Origin: Shewanella maritima
GTDB lineage: Bacteria > Pseudomonadota > Gammaproteobacteria > Enterobacterales > Shewanellaceae
Length of the DNA stretch: 64,000 nucleotides
Reading direction: 5' to 3'
Assembly: GCF_004295345.1 (NCBI RefSeq)
Contig: NZ_CP036200.1
Location: 2,655,001-2,719,000, forward strand
Numbering within the stretch: position 1 is the stretch's first letter; the number at the start of each line of letters is the position of its first letter. Below the pieces are notes generated by a model, which was not told the origin of the DNA, ran no database searches, and saw nothing but the letters and a program-made list of their open reading frames with translations. Below, in pieces: positions 30,890 through 41,910 of this stretch. The position numbers and the translations under genes were made by a program.

Positions 30890-33800
30890 TTGGAGTGTGT
30901 TATTAACTATTTCTTCCGACTTGTCAGCATATCTATATTGTTAGCCTATGCCGTTAGCACCGCTTGTTTTGCCTCACCAACGCAGCGCGTATTTGATGCG
31001 CGTGACGGCCTGACCACAGCCTCAATTCATGACATTGCCTTTGATCATTATGGCTTTACCTGGCTAGCAACCGAGCAGGGCTTATACCGTGCCAGCAGTT
31101 CTATGGTGCGACGTATCGATAAAGTCGGTTTCGAGACCATACTTGAAGATGAAACCCTATTCCAAGTTGAGCCTCTCAGCGATAATCTGCTGTTTCTTAA
31201 TGGATTTAAAGCTAGCTATTTGTATCAGATCAATGAGAACCAATTCACCAAAATCAAGGTTAAGGGTGAGGAGGGAAGCTCGTCCATCCTACGTATAGAG
31301 CAAGCTCATGCCGTTAAGCATGACCGGTTCATCGCGCTCACTCAATCAGGAAGAGTGTTTTGGCTTGATACCGACAACAGTCAGTTTCAAGTGGATAAGC
31401 GCTTTGTATTGCCTAAACAAGACAAGTGGAAGGACTTTCTTGCACTAGACAGTGGCGAGTTTATTTTCGCGGCTAAGCATTTACTGCATAAAGTTGATGT
31501 CGATGGCAACAGCGTACAGCTTGATTTTTCAGCACAAGAGTACGGTGAAATTAATGCTTTGCTATATGAGCAAGGTAAAGTTTGGGTGTTATCAAGCAAG
31601 GGCTTATTTCATATCAGTTTTGCCCAGCAGCGGGTGACACAAATACCTGATATGAATTATCACCTGGTTACAGCGGTGGTTGATGAAGAGGGTGTGTTCT
31701 GGCTGGGTGGCTACGATGGGCTGATAAAGTGGGATCCTGAATCTAAGCTCATCATTAACTACCAACAAGAGATTAAGTCATCTGCGCGCATTGATTATAT
31801 CTTCGATTTGGTACTCGATGACAACGGCTTAATTTGGCTGGGTGGCTCAGGTGGGCGTTTGGCTGTTATGAGCCCGCCGTCGCAGTTTATCAAGCAAACT
31901 TATACCAGTTTTCCGCCGTTTGATATTCAGTCTGAAGTGATTTGGTCCGTTTACAGTGAAGGCGATAAGGTGTGGCTCGGCGCCGACGGTGGCGTGAATG
32001 TGATTGATATGAATATAAAAGGCTCGACATTTATTGAGCTTGAAGGCTTTATTGCATCAGACAGCATATATCACATTATCGCTTTAACCGATGACACTCT
32101 TATCGTCACGTCTACCAACGGTATTCACGCCATTAATAAAACCACCAATCAAAGCCAAAGGTTTGCAGATTACGCCAGTGTTAATACCTCGCTTGCAGGA
32201 AGCATCGTTATCTCCTCATTTATCGACCCTGCTGTTGCTGGCCGTGTCTGGTTTCCGGGTAGTGCCGGTTTGTTTTATTGGGAGCCTGGTGCTACAGAAT
32301 TAACTCAGGTACACATTGACCATGGGCACGAAGCAGGTGAGTTATGGTTTAGCAGTATCATACGCGACTCACAGCAAAGGCTATGGGTGAGTGGTAGTCA
32401 CTTTGGCTATTTTGATGACAAGCTCAATTTTCACTCTAAAGAGCCGCAAATTGTTTTTGAAGACAGGGAGATACAGGTTAGCCAAATTATCGAGGTGGAG
32501 CCTAATGTGTTGTGGCTGACATCGAACCAAAATGGCCTATTTCAACTTAACGCAGTTACCGATGAGTTAATCAAGCTCGACCGTTTATGGCAGGTGAACT
32601 GCAGCGTGATTTACTTTATTGAGCAAACTAAAGAAGAGGTTTTCATTGGCTGTGAAGACTCAATTCTTAAGGTAAATCGAGAAACCGGGCTAGTAGAGGG
32701 TTACCCTCAGCGTGATGGCTTTATTTCTGATGAGTTTAATGAGGCCGCAACCTTTTATCGTGATGATTTAGGCCTGTTTGTCGGCACGCCAAATGGCGCC
32801 ATGCTCATTGACCCTGACTTGCTGGAAAATCGCATCGTTGATGACAAGATTTTGCTAGAGTCAGTCGTGGTGTATTACGACGAAAAAACTAGCGTAAGTC
32901 TGGTGCCTAAGCCAGATATTGTTGTTGACCCTGGTGCCAGTTTAATTAGTTTTCAAATTGCTTCGTTTGATTACCTCAACCCTAAACCTTTGACCTTGCA
33001 GTATCGTTTAAATCGCTCAGGTGAGCGCAAAGGTAACTATTTCTTGCTTGACGGTAAGTCGCAAATCAATATTTCAGGCCTTAAAGCGGGTGATTACACC
33101 TTAGAGCTGAAGTACATGCGCAACGGTTTGTGGACGACAAAGCCGTTTGTGTACCCGTTCCATGTCAAGCAATTCTGGTGGCAGTCGAATCAGTTCAAAG
33201 GCCTGATAATCCTGCTTGCTTTGGTGTCCATGGTTGCGATTATCATTTTTCGCCAAAATCAAATTAGTCGTTTCAAAAGCATTAACCATGCGCTAACTGA
33301 AAGTGACGACCGTTTGCGTCAGGCACTGAAAGGCAGTGAGTCAGACTTATGGGAATGGCGCGATACCACTAAGAAGATTTATTTGGAAAATCGCGGTGGC
33401 ATATTAGGTAGTCAGCAGCGTTTATCTGGGCATTTAAGTGACATTCCTATTCACCCAGACGACTTAAATCGTGCTACCAAAGCCTGGAACGCGCTACTTA
33501 AATCCAACAAAGAAATGATTGACGTAGAATACCGCTATCGCCGTGAAGACGACCAGTGGCGTTGGTTGCGTGTGCGTGGCCGTGCGGTATCGATAAACCC
33601 TGTGAATAATCGTCTTGAGCGAGCTGCGGGTATTTTTACCGATGTGACTCAGCAAAAGGAATTGGAAAGTGAAATAACCTTGTTGGCTGAAGCCTTCGAG
33701 AATACCTCAGAAGGTATGCTGATTTTAGATGACCAGAAAAGCGTTAAGGTCAGTAATGCCGCTGCGAATGTCATTTTGTCGGCCAGCTCTGAAGAACTAG

Positions 33801-35326
33801 TGGGTAGGGCGTTCTCTGACCTTGTAGTGAGTAGCCGGGTGCCACTCAATATAGATAAACTATTCGGTAGCGAAAATTACTGGAGCGGTGAGCGTGAATT
33901 TAAACGTTTTGATGGCGACAACTGCCCAGTGTGGCTCAACATTTCTAAAATGCTCAATAAACAGGGCGCGCCGCAACATTACGTCGTGGTGTTCTCTGAC
34001 ATTACTGAACGAAAGCAAAATGAGTCTAATCTTAAGCGTTTAGCAAATAATGACATCCTCACAGGGCTGGCTAATCGGGCTATGTTCTCCCGCCAGCTAA
34101 AGAATATTACCAGTCAGCCTAATAGCGATGAAAAGCTCGCGTTGATGTTCCTTGACCTTGATCGCTTCAAGCATGTTAATGACTCCTACGGCCACAGCAT
34201 GGGTGATGCCTTGTTAGTTGAAGCAGCCAAGCGATTACAGTCGTGCTTAACTGAACAACATATTCTGTGCCGCTTTGGTGGAGATGAGTTTGTGATTTTG
34301 CTGCGCGACGTTGAAGGAGTAGATCAAATTAACCATATTGCAGAGCAGTTACTGCACCAGATTGAAACACCATTTAACCTACTTGGGCGAGAGTTCTTTA
34401 TCTCCACCAGTATTGGTATTAGCATTTGGCCCGATGATAGTGTCGATGCTGAAACCCTGATTAAAAATGCCGACCTTGCGATGTATCACGCCAAAGAAGA
34501 GGGCAGAGGTTTATTTAGGTATTACTCGGCAGAGCGCAATGCAGAAGCACTGTATCACTTACGCCTTGAGGCTGACCTTCGTAAAGCGATTGAGCAAAAT
34601 GAGTTTGAACTGCATTATCAACCGCAAATTAATATACTGCACGATGATCAGTTTGTGGGTATGGAGGCGCTGATCCGCTGGAAGCATCCGCAAGATGGTT
34701 ATGTGCGCCCAGATATCTTCATTGCTGTGGCCGAGTCCTGTGGTTTGGTGGTCGACATAGACCGCTGGGTGTTAAAACAAGCCTGTATTGATGGCGCTCG
34801 CTGGCAGCAAAAACTGTCTGAGCCATTTAGGCTGTCGGTCAATATCTCTGCCGTGCATTTCAGGCAACCAGACTTTATTAGTACCCTCGCTGAGATATTG
34901 GCTGAAACAGGAATGGAACCAGAAAGCCTCGCGCTGGAGATCACCGAAGGCGTGTTGATGAAAGAGCTACAGGTGGCGAATGAGAATTTAAGTCAGTTGA
35001 AGAAAATGGGTATTGAGGTTGCCATTGACGACTTTGGCACAGGCTATTCGTCATTGGCATATTTAAGTAATTTTGAAGTGAACACCTTAAAAATTGACCG
35101 CTCATTCCTGATCAATATTGCCAATAACAAAAACGATCAGGCGATTGTGAGCAGTATTACTGAGCTTGCACGTAACCTGCGTTTAGATGTGGTTGCGGAA
35201 GGCGTTGAAACCTTAGAGCAACTAGAGCAAGTATTTGCACGGGGTTGTTACATTATTCAAGGTTACTATTTTGCCAAACCCATGCCGCGCCACGAGCTCG
35301 ATGCGTACCTTAAACTCGATAGCTAG
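30890..35326 (+). CDS. Periplasmic-propeller/PAS/GGDEF/EAL signalling protein
   Basis: This 1478-residue protein probably controls cyclic-di-GMP. It has a signal peptide (hydrophobic SISILLAYAVSTACFA), about 700 residues of two-component-regulator propeller repeats (recurring D-x-x-G-x-W/L-W-x-G/A units), a Y_Y_Y domain (about 690-765), one membrane helix (about 772-790), two PAS-like regions (about 810-925 and 940-1045), a GGDEF domain with intact CRFGGDEFVIL (about 1127) and an EAL domain with MEALIRWKHP and DDFGTGYSSL (about 1255-1390). Both catalytic motifs look intact. TTG 30890 has no Shine-Dalgarno; ATT 30902 has GGAG 6 nt upstream and gives MNYFFRLV, so the start is uncertain. It probably senses a periplasmic ligand. 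Confidence 0.9.
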   Translation: MECVINYFFRLVSISILLAYAVSTACFASPTQRVFDARDGLTTASIHDIAFDHYGFTWLATEQGLYRASSSMVRRIDKVGFETILEDETLFQVEPLSDNLLFLNGFKASYLYQINENQFTKIKVKGEEGSSSILRIEQAHAVKHDRFIALTQSGRVFWLDTDNSQFQVDKRFVLPKQDKWKDFLALDSGEFIFAAKHLLHKVDVDGNSVQLDFSAQEYGEINALLYEQGKVWVLSSKGLFHISFAQQRVTQIPDMNYHLVTAVVDEEGVFWLGGYDGLIKWDPESKLIINYQQEIKSSARIDYIFDLVLDDNGLIWLGGSGGRLAVMSPPSQFIKQTYTSFPPFDIQSEVIWSVYSEGDKVWLGADGGVNVIDMNIKGSTFIELEGFIASDSIYHIIALTDDTLIVTSTNGIHAINKTTNQSQRFADYASVNTSLAGSIVISSFIDPAVAGRVWFPGSAGLFYWEPGATELTQVHIDHGHEAGELWFSSIIRDSQQRLWVSGSHFGYFDDKLNFHSKEPQIVFEDREIQVSQIIEVEPNVLWLTSNQNGLFQLNAVTDELIKLDRLWQVNCSVIYFIEQTKEEVFIGCEDSILKVNRETGLVEGYPQRDGFISDEFNEAATFYRDDLGLFVGTPNGAMLIDPDLLENRIVDDKILLESVVVYYDEKTSVSLVPKPDIVVDPGASLISFQIASFDYLNPKPLTLQYRLNRSGERKGNYFLLDGKSQINISGLKAGDYTLELKYMRNGLWTTKPFVYPFHVKQFWWQSNQFKGLIILLALVSMVAIIIFRQNQISRFKSINHALTESDDRLRQALKGSESDLWEWRDTTKKIYLENRGGILGSQQRLSGHLSDIPIHPDDLNRATKAWNALLKSNKEMIDVEYRYRREDDQWRWLRVRGRAVSINPVNNRLERAAGIFTDVTQQKELESEITLLAEAFENTSEGMLILDDQKSVKVSNAAANVILSASSEELVGRAFSDLVVSSRVPLNIDKLFGSENYWSGEREFKRFDGDNCPVWLNISKMLNKQGAPQHYVVVFSDITERKQNESNLKRLANNDILTGLANRAMFSRQLKNITSQPNSDEKLALMFLDLDRFKHVNDSYGHSMGDALLVEAAKRLQSCLTEQHILCRFGGDEFVILLRDVEGVDQINHIAEQLLHQIETPFNLLGREFFISTSIGISIWPDDSVDAETLIKNADLAMYHAKEEGRGLFRYYSAERNAEALYHLRLEADLRKAIEQNEFELHYQPQINILHDDQFVGMEALIRWKHPQDGYVRPDIFIAVAESCGLVVDIDRWVLKQACIDGARWQQKLSEPFRLSVNISAVHFRQPDFISTLAEILAETGMEPESLALEITEGVLMKELQVANENLSQLKKMGIEVAIDDFGTGYSSLAYLSNFEVNTLKIDRSFLINIANNKNDQAIVSSITELARNLRLDVVAEGVETLEQLEQVFARGCYIIQGYYFAKPMPRHELDAYLKLDS

Positions 35327-35350
35327 TTTGTCATAGATAAGAGCAAAAAA

Positions 35351-35396
35351 GCGCCAATAAAAACGCCGATAAACATCTCATTATTGGCGTTTTTTG
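35351..35396 (+). terminator. Terminator after the GGDEF/EAL gene
   Basis: GCGCCAATAA (35351-35360) pairs with TTATTGGCGT (35381-35390), followed by TTTTT. An internal ACGCC offers an alternative pairing. Confidence 0.75.
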
Positions 35397-35434
35397 TTAG
35401 AATGACGCTAATATTATGTGCATTGGAAGCCCGT

Positions 35435-37731
35435 ATGACATTCGCTCGTCCATTCATTTGTTGCCTAATTATTCTAGGTTTGGGGATTGCCTCCTCGTTT
35501 TCTACCTTTGCAGAGACCCGTTCGGCTCATCAGCAAAACTCAGCTGACATCAAGCTAAAACCAGTCATTGATGAGCCACTAAGTCGGCCTACCGTTGGCC
35601 TTGTGTTAAGTGGTGGTGGTGCAAAAGGTGCGGCGCACGTGGGTGTATTAAAAGTGCTAGAGGCTAACCGTATCCCGGTTGACTATGTCGCAGGTACCAG
35701 TATTGGTGCTTATGTTGGTGGTATGTATGCTTTGGGTTATGACTCAATTGAGATTGAGAAAATCATGCTCAACAGCAGTTGGGCAGACGGCTACTCAGAT
35801 ACTATCCCTCGTGAAGATCTTACCTATCGCGATAAGCAATTGCGTGACCGCTATAACATCCCGCTGAACGTCGGTTTTAACAACGGCGAACTCACCATGC
35901 CCGGCGGCTTGTTACGTGGGCAAACCATGTCGTTGTTATTGCGCCAATCCACCGACTTAGTTGAGCAGTACGGTGATTTTGATGCGCTATCTATTCCTTA
36001 TCGCGCTGTAGCCACCGATTTAGCCACCAGTGAAGCGGTCGTATTGAGCAAGGGTAGCATTGTTGAGGCGATGCAAGCATCGGCAACTGTGCCGGGTGCG
36101 CTACAGCCAAGCGAGATTGACGACAGGCTGCTGGTGGATGGCGGTATTGCTAATAACATCCCGATTGATGTGGCTAAAGCCATGGGTGCGGATATTGTTA
36201 TTGCCGTGGATATTGGCTCGCCACTAGCAAATAAAGACAAGCTTAACAGCGCCATTAGCGTGCTCGAGCAGCTGTCGACTATTTTGACTCAAGCAAGTAC
36301 CGCAAAGCAAAAAGCCCTGCTGACAGATGAAGACATCTTGATCCGCCCAGCAATTGATGACATGAGCACCACCGATTTTTCTGTTATGCCTAAAGCGCTG
36401 CAAGTGGGTATCGAAGCGGCCAATGAACAGTTAGCTTCGCTACAAGGATTGTCGTTAGATGAAGAAGAGTATCAACAACATCTTGCGCGCAAAGCTGCCC
36501 GCCGTAACTTGTGGAGTGACCCATTATCAAGACCTTTAGTCGATGTAGTATTCGATAACAACTCTAAAGTGAGCGGTAGTTTGCTTAGGGAGAAGCTGGG
36601 TCTACCTATTGGCGAAGTGGTAACTAAGGAAGAGTTAGATGCGGCGCTAAAACGGGTATATTCGCTTAATAAGTTTGAGCGCGTTGATGCCGAATTTACC
36701 GATGTAGCTGACGGGCGGGTATTAACGGTTACCACCAAAGCTAAGTCATGGGGCCGAACTACTTCCAAGCTGGCTTTAATTGGGAGGATGACTTTAATCA
36801 TCAGTCTGCCATGAGCCTAAGTCTGGCTTATACCATGACGGACTTAACCTATTATGGCGGCGAATGGCGTAACGAGTTAGAGCTTGGTTATCGCTCTATG
36901 ATTGCCAGTGAGTTCTACCAACCACTAGACAATGATCAGCGTTTTTATAGTCTGGCTCGCTTCCAGTACGACATGAAAACCTGGAGCTTATACGATAATA
37001 ATCAAAAGATTGAAGATCTCGATAACAATGTCGGCCAATTTAATATTGGTTTAGGGTTGAACTTCTCCAATAAAGGCTTAATGGAAATTGGCAGTGTCTA
37101 TGAAAAGGGGCGCATTGAGGCCGACCGCCTTTTTACCGAAGTGCTTAAGTATGAATCCTGGGGTGGCTATGTGATGCTGGCCTATGACACACTCGATTCG
37201 ATTAGCTTTCCAACTCAAGGAAATCGTTTTACCTTTGTAACCCGTGTGCGTGATGAGAGCTATACATCTAATTTGTTTCCGGTAGAGGATGGCGTCAACT
37301 GGCAGTATGAGGCTGACTGGAAGGGCGCATTTAACATTGGTAATCATGTGGTAGTAGGTAAAGCTGCTTTCTCAACTGTCGATACTGACAATTTATTTAC
37401 TGCTCACCCAACTGAGCTTGGTGGCTTCCTAAATTTATCTGGTTATCACAAGCAGGCGCTCACTGGCGCACATAAAGTCTTTGGTGCATTAATTTACCAA
37501 TATGATCTAGCAGGTGACTTGCTTATTACCAATGTGCCTTTATACCTAGGTACCAGTATTGAGGCCGGTAACGTTTGGCAAGAGCGATCGAGTGTCGATA
37601 TTGAAGATTTGATCTTCGGTGGCAGTGTCTATTTAGGAACAGATACCGATTGGGGCCCCGCTGCACTTGGCTTCGGTTTCACCGATACAGGTGAAAGGTC
37701 AGTTTACTTGTTTGTCGGTAAGAACTTCTAA
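35435..37731 (+). pseudogene. PlpD-like patatin-POTRA-barrel protein, frameshifted
   Basis: Two overlapping plus-strand frames encode one protein of about 765 residues with the layout of type Vd autotransporters. It has a signal peptide, then a patatin lipase domain with GLVLSGGGAKGAAHVGVL (oxyanion loop), GTSIG (nucleophile Ser) and VDGGIANN (Asp), then a POTRA domain (about 35-nt after 36530), and an outer-membrane beta-barrel from about 36750 ending in a C-terminal phenylalanine. The break is at GGGGCC, 36750-36755: reading TGGGGCCGAAC with one extra base gives WGPNYFQAGF, which joins the halves. Start ATG 35435 is preceded by GGAAG. It is either a sequencing error or a recent pseudogene. 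Confidence 0.85.
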
Positions 37732-37755
37732 AACGCCAATACTGCAAATATAAAA

Positions 37756-37780
37756 GGGCATCAGATTGATGCCCTTTTTT
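37756..37780 (+). terminator. Terminator after the patatin gene
   Basis: A perfect 8-bp stem GGGCATCA / TGATGCCC with a 3-nt loop followed by six T. The A-run before it (37752-37755) is short, so it works mainly rightward but could also help end the HAD gene's leftward transcript. Confidence 0.9.
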
Positions 37781-37831
37781 ATGTTATCGCTCAGCGAGCT
37801 TTTTGATTTAGCTAGGTTAGTTTTTCTTGTG

Positions 37832-38497
37832 CTATTCATCTCTACTATTTTCACCCAAGGTCGCAGCAATGCTAGTGGCGTCGGTCAGTTGGTGATGGGC
37901 GATGACCCATCTTGGGTCGTTAGCAAAACGCGGCTCTGGAATAATTACGGTCTGCATTCTGGCTGAAGTGGCGGCAATTAACCCGTTAAATGAGTCTTCA
38001 ATGGCGACACAAGCTTCTGGCTTAATGCCTAAAGCGTTAGCACAGTTTAGGTAAACCTCTGGGTGTGGTTTACCAAGGGCTAAATGCTCGGCTGATTCAA
38101 TGGCATCGAATGCATCGGTTAGCTCAAGTTTGCTTAACACGGCATCAATAATATAGTTGGGGGAAGAGGTGGCAAGACCGACTTTTAAGCCATGCTCTCG
38201 GCCCCATTTTATCGCATCAACAATCCCCGGCAGCGCTTTGCCATCTGACTCAATAAACTCAACCACCTTACTGGCAATATCTCTGGCAGTTTTGGCGTTG
38301 TCGTAATTTGGCCAGGGTTTACGCTGAAACCAATAGTCCACCACTTGATCAATTCGAAAGCCAATGGTCTGCTCCACATCTGTGGCTGACAGATTAAGCC
38401 CTAGTTGATTAAACACAACTAATTCGGCAGCTTGCCATGCAGGTTCAGAGTCAATAATGACGCCATCCATATCGAATATGATTGCTTGAATATTCAT
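37832..38497 (-). CDS. HAD-family sugar phosphatase (HxpB/YniC-like)
   Basis: This 221-residue haloacid-dehalogenase superfamily phosphatase (subfamily IA, beta-phosphoglucomutase-like) shows motif I FDMDGVIIDSEP (about 7-18), motif II ATSSPNY (about 109-115), motif III KPHPEVYLNCANALG and motif IV AIEDSFNG. E. coli HxpB (YniC) dephosphorylates 2-deoxyglucose-6-phosphate and related hexose phosphates; substrate here is inferred. I chose the ATG at 38497, preceded by AGGA at 6-9 nt; an upstream start at 38518 would add seven residues. The cap domain lies between motifs I and II. Confidence 0.85.
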   Translation of the reverse strand: MNIQAIIFDMDGVIIDSEPAWQAAELVVFNQLGLNLSATDVEQTIGFRIDQVVDYWFQRKPWPNYDNAKTARDIASKVVEFIESDGKALPGIVDAIKWGREHGLKVGLATSSPNYIIDAVLSKLELTDAFDAIESAEHLALGKPHPEVYLNCANALGIKPEACVAIEDSFNGLIAATSARMQTVIIPEPRFANDPRWVIAHHQLTDATSIAATLGENSRDE

Positions 38498-38525
38498 GGT
38501 TTTCCTATATTTATTCACTGTTGCC

Positions 38526-38790
38526 AGGGCCTGTTGATCTTTGCTGATTAGAATTTGTTCGAATTAAAAGCACTTTAATCGCGGCGTGAGCGATGACGTC
38601 TAGTCACCTACACAAATTCGCTCACAACAAAGAGTAAAGTGCTTTTAAACGAACCTTTCAGGCAGCGCTTGTTGTCATTTCTACTGTGTTAACGACTTAT
38701 CATGTGGAACAACCACACATCAAAGCCGTTGCCTTGTATAAATTTCCAACAAGCTGCTGCAAAAATAATCTTGAAAGGTCAGCAGGCCCT
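38526..38790. repeat. 265-bp MITE-like element
   Basis: The terminal inverted repeats are AGGGCCTGTTGATCTTT (38526) and its near-complement AAAGGTCAGCAGGCCCT (to 38790). Inside, GTTCG-AATT-AAAAGCACTTTA (about 38556-38577) is complementary to TAAAGTGCTTTT-AAA-CGAAC (about 38635-38655). There is no open frame. The nested palindromes suggest a non-autonomous mobile element; no clear target duplication was seen. Confidence 0.75.
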
Positions 38791-39033
38791 AATGTAGACC
38801 TTGGTCGGATAGGTTCTATGTTAGAGCAAAATAATGATCATTTTTTAAAAATAATATGATGTTTATTCATCCATGTTAGCCAGGATGAATTTAAATCTGA
38901 ATAACCATTTAGGCTTTTGTTTTTAAATGGTTTTTAATGTGTTTTAAACTATCGTCTAATTTTTGCAGAGCCTTGGCAATGTTAATTTACCGCTTCGATG
39001 TAAAAAACATGCTGAAATCACGTATCTCGGGAG

Positions 39034-39072
39034 TGTGATCTGATTCATACTTTTGTAAAGCTGTAGTATACT
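39034..39072 (+). promoter_or_regulatory. Predicted acnB promoter with CRP-type site
   Basis: A TATACT -10 (39067-39072) lies 17 nt after TTCATA (39044-39049). TGTGATCTGATTCATA at 39034-39049 resembles a CRP site and overlaps the -35. E. coli acnB is known to be CRP-dependent. The leader between this promoter and the start codon is about 95 nt and includes two small hairpins (GTGCG...CGCAC and CGCC-gtaa-GGCG). Confidence 0.6.
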
Positions 39073-39171
39073 GTGGCTCGGATTTCAAGCCCGAACCTGT
39101 GGAATTGTCGGTGCGACATTGAAGACGCACTGGGTTTCGCCGTAAGGCGCAAAACAAAGAGGAATGTTGCC

Positions 39172-41769
39172 GTGCTAGAAGCATATCGTAAACACGTCGA
39201 AGAACGTGCTGCAGAAGGGGTAGTCCCTAAGCCACTCGATGCCCAACAAGTGGCTGATTTAGTAGAGTTAGTTAAGAATCCACCTGCTGGTGAAGAAGCA
39301 GAGATCCTTAATCTGTTAGAAAATCGTATTCCCCCTGGTGTTGACGAAGCCGCTTACGTAAAAGCAGCATTCCTTGATGCCGTTGCCAAAGGTGAGGTGA
39401 GTTCACCAATTCTTTCTGCAGACCGTGCAGTTGAATTACTTGGCACTATGCAAGGTGGTTACAACATTGAGCCACTTATTGCCCAACTAGATAATGATGC
39501 ACTTGCCCCACTTGCTGTTAAAGCACTATCAAACACTCTTCTGATGTTTGATGCATACCACGATGTGGTTGAAAAAATGCAAGCGGGTAACGATTTTGCT
39601 AAGCAAATCGTAACTTCATGGGCAGAAGCTGAGTGGTTCCTAAACCGCCCTAAACTAGCTGAAAAAATCACCTTAACCGTATTCAAGGTTACCGGTGAAA
39701 CTAACACCGATGATTTATCTCCTGCACCAGATGCATGGTCTCGCCCAGATATCCCACTGCACGCATTGGCTATGCTAAAAAATGCCCGTGACGGTATCGT
39801 GCCAGATGAAGCAGGCGTTGTTGGTCCAATTAAAGAAATTGAATCACTGAAAGAAAAAGGTCACCCACTGGTTTACGTCGGTGACGTAGTGGGTACAGGT
39901 TCTTCGCGTAAATCAGCAACTAACTCAGTGCTTTGGTTCATGGGTGATGATATCCCTAATGTACCTAACAAGCGCGCGGGTGGTTTCTGTTTAGGTGGCA
40001 AAATCGCGCCTATCTTCTTCAACACCATGGAAGATGCTGGTGCACTGCCAATCGAGCTAGACGTAAGCAAAATGAACATGGGTGATGTAATCGACATCTA
40101 CCCATACGAAGGTGTGGTTAAGTCAAACAGCACTGGCGAAGTTATCTCTACGTTTGAGCTAAAAACTGACGTGCTACTTGATGAAGTACGTGCTGGTGGC
40201 CGTATCCCACTCATCATTGGTCGTGGTTTAACAGACCGTGCACGCGAGACCTTAGGTCTTGGTGTTTCTGAAGTATTTATCCGCTCAGGTGACGTTGCTG
40301 ATACTGGCAAAGGTTACACGCTTGCACAGAAGATGGTGGGTAAAGCATGTGGCGTAACAGGTATTCGCCCTGGTCAATACTGTGAGCCTAAGATGACCTC
40401 TGTTGGCTCGCAAGATACCACAGGCCCAATGACACGTGACGAGTTAAAAGACTTAGCATGTCTAGGCTTTAGTGCTGATTTAACCATGCAGTCATTCTGT
40501 CACACAGCGGCTTACCCTAAGCCTGTTGACGTGAATACTCACCAAACATTACCTGACTTCATCATGAACCGTGGCGGTGTATCACTTCGCCCAGGTGATG
40601 GTGTAATTCACTCTTGGTTAAATCGTATGCTTCTACCTGATACCGTAGGTACGGGTGGTGACTCGCATACTCGTTTCCCATTAGGTATCTCATTCCCAGC
40701 TGGTTCTGGTCTAGTTGCTTTCGCAGCGGCGACAGGTGTAATGCCACTGGATATGCCTGAGTCAATCCTTGTTCGCTTTAAAGGTGAAATGCAGCCTGGT
40801 ATCACACTACGTGACCTAGTACATGCAATCCCGCACAAAGCGATTGAGTTAGGTCTGCTAACGGTTGAGAAGAAAGGTAAGATCAACGCATTCTCTGGTC
40901 GCGTACTAGAGATTGAAGGTCTAGAGCACCTGAAAGTTGAGCAAGCATTCGAGCTTTCTGATGCATCAGCTGAGCGTAGTGCAGCAGGTTGTACTATCAA
41001 GCTAGATAAAGAGCCAATCATCGAATACCTAAACTCTAACATCGTGATGTTGAAGTGGATGATCAGCGAAGGTTATGGCGACCGCCGTACTATTGAGCGT
41101 CGTATTAAAGCGATGCAAGAGTGGATTGCTAACCCAGAGTTAATGGAAGCTGACAGCGACGCTGAGTACGCAGAAGTGATTGAAATTGATTTGAACGAAA
41201 TCAAAGAACCAATCCTATGTGCACCAAACGATCCGGATGATGCAGTACTGCTTTCATCTGTAGTTGATACTAAGATTGACGAAGTATTCGTTGGTTCTTG
41301 TATGACTAACATCGGTCACTTCCGTGCAACAGGTAAGATGCTAGACAAGTTCGCTAAGACACTGCCTACGCGTCTATGGATTGCGCCGCCAACTAAGATG
41401 GATAAAGACCAGCTAACTGAAGAGGGTTACTACGCAATCTTCGGCCGTGTCGGTGCGCGTATTGAGATCCCTGGTTGTTCACTATGTATGGGTAACCAGG
41501 CACGTGTTGCAGAGAACTCAACCGTAGTTTCTACATCTACACGTAACTTCCCGAACCGTCTAGGTACAGGTGCTAACGTATATCTAGCATCGGCTGAACT
41601 AGCTGCAGTTGCTGCTCTGCTAGGTCGCCTACCATCACCAGCAGAGTATCAAGAGTACGCCAAAGAGTTAGATGCGACAGCAGCTGACACGTACCGTTAC
41701 CTCAACTTTGATGAGATTAAGTCGTACACAGACAAAGCAGATAATGTGATTTTCCAATCAGCGGTGTAA
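39172..41769 (+). CDS. acnB: Aconitate hydratase B
   Basis: AcnB is the main citrate-cycle aconitase and also 2-methylisocitrate dehydratase; apo-AcnB binds mRNA. The 865-residue length equals E. coli AcnB when started at GTG 39172 ([16 protein letters not shown]), with AAGAGGA 8 nt upstream; the further upstream ATG in frame adds 33 unrelated residues. Domains: N-terminal HEAT-like (about 1-160), swivel (about 170-370), then the catalytic aconitase domain with [13 protein letters not shown] (about 497), [13 protein letters not shown] (about 708) and [13 protein letters not shown] (about 767) supplying the three cluster cysteines. Confidence 0.97.
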   Translation: MLEAYRKHVEERAAEGVVPKPLDAQQVADLVELVKNPPAGEEAEILNLLENRIPPGVDEAAYVKAAFLDAVAKGEVSSPILSADRAVELLGTMQGGYNIEPLIAQLDNDALAPLAVKALSNTLLMFDAYHDVVEKMQAGNDFAKQIVTSWAEAEWFLNRPKLAEKITLTVFKVTGETNTDDLSPAPDAWSRPDIPLHALAMLKNARDGIVPDEAGVVGPIKEIESLKEKGHPLVYVGDVVGTGSSRKSATNSVLWFMGDDIPNVPNKRAGGFCLGGKIAPIFFNTMEDAGALPIELDVSKMNMGDVIDIYPYEGVVKSNSTGEVISTFELKTDVLLDEVRAGGRIPLIIGRGLTDRARETLGLGVSEVFIRSGDVADTGKGYTLAQKMVGKACGVTGIRPGQYCEPKMTSVGSQDTTGPMTRDELKDLACLGFSADLTMQSFCHTAAYPKPVDVNTHQTLPDFIMNRGGVSLRPGDGVIHSWLNRMLLPDTVGTGGDSHTRFPLGISFPAGSGLVAFAAATGVMPLDMPESILVRFKGEMQPGITLRDLVHAIPHKAIELGLLTVEKKGKINAFSGRVLEIEGLEHLKVEQAFELSDASAERSAAGCTIKLDKEPIIEYLNSNIVMLKWMISEGYGDRRTIERRIKAMQEWIANPELMEADSDAEYAEVIEIDLNEIKEPILCAPNDPDDAVLLSSVVDTKIDEVFVGSCMTNIGHFRATGKMLDKFAKTLPTRLWIAPPTKMDKDQLTEEGYYAIFGRVGARIEIPGCSLCMGNQARVAENSTVVSTSTRNFPNRLGTGANVYLASAELAAVAALLGRLPSPAEYQEYAKELDATAADTYRYLNFDEIKSYTDKADNVIFQSAV

Positions 41770-41803
41770 TCACCCAAGATAATGGTTAACACACCAACTA
41801 AAA

Positions 41804-41829
41804 GGCCAGCTAAATAGCTGGCCTTTTTT
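41804..41829 (+). terminator. acnB terminator
   Basis: GGCCAGCTA and TAGCTGGCC form a strong stem with a 2-nt loop, followed by TTTTTT. Confidence 0.92.
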
Positions 41830-41910
41830 ATGTGAAATCGTTTCGAAACTTGGGTATCCATCATTCGTCATGCTATGATTTTTTCTTGTTCTGACCATGA
41901 AATTTCAACG

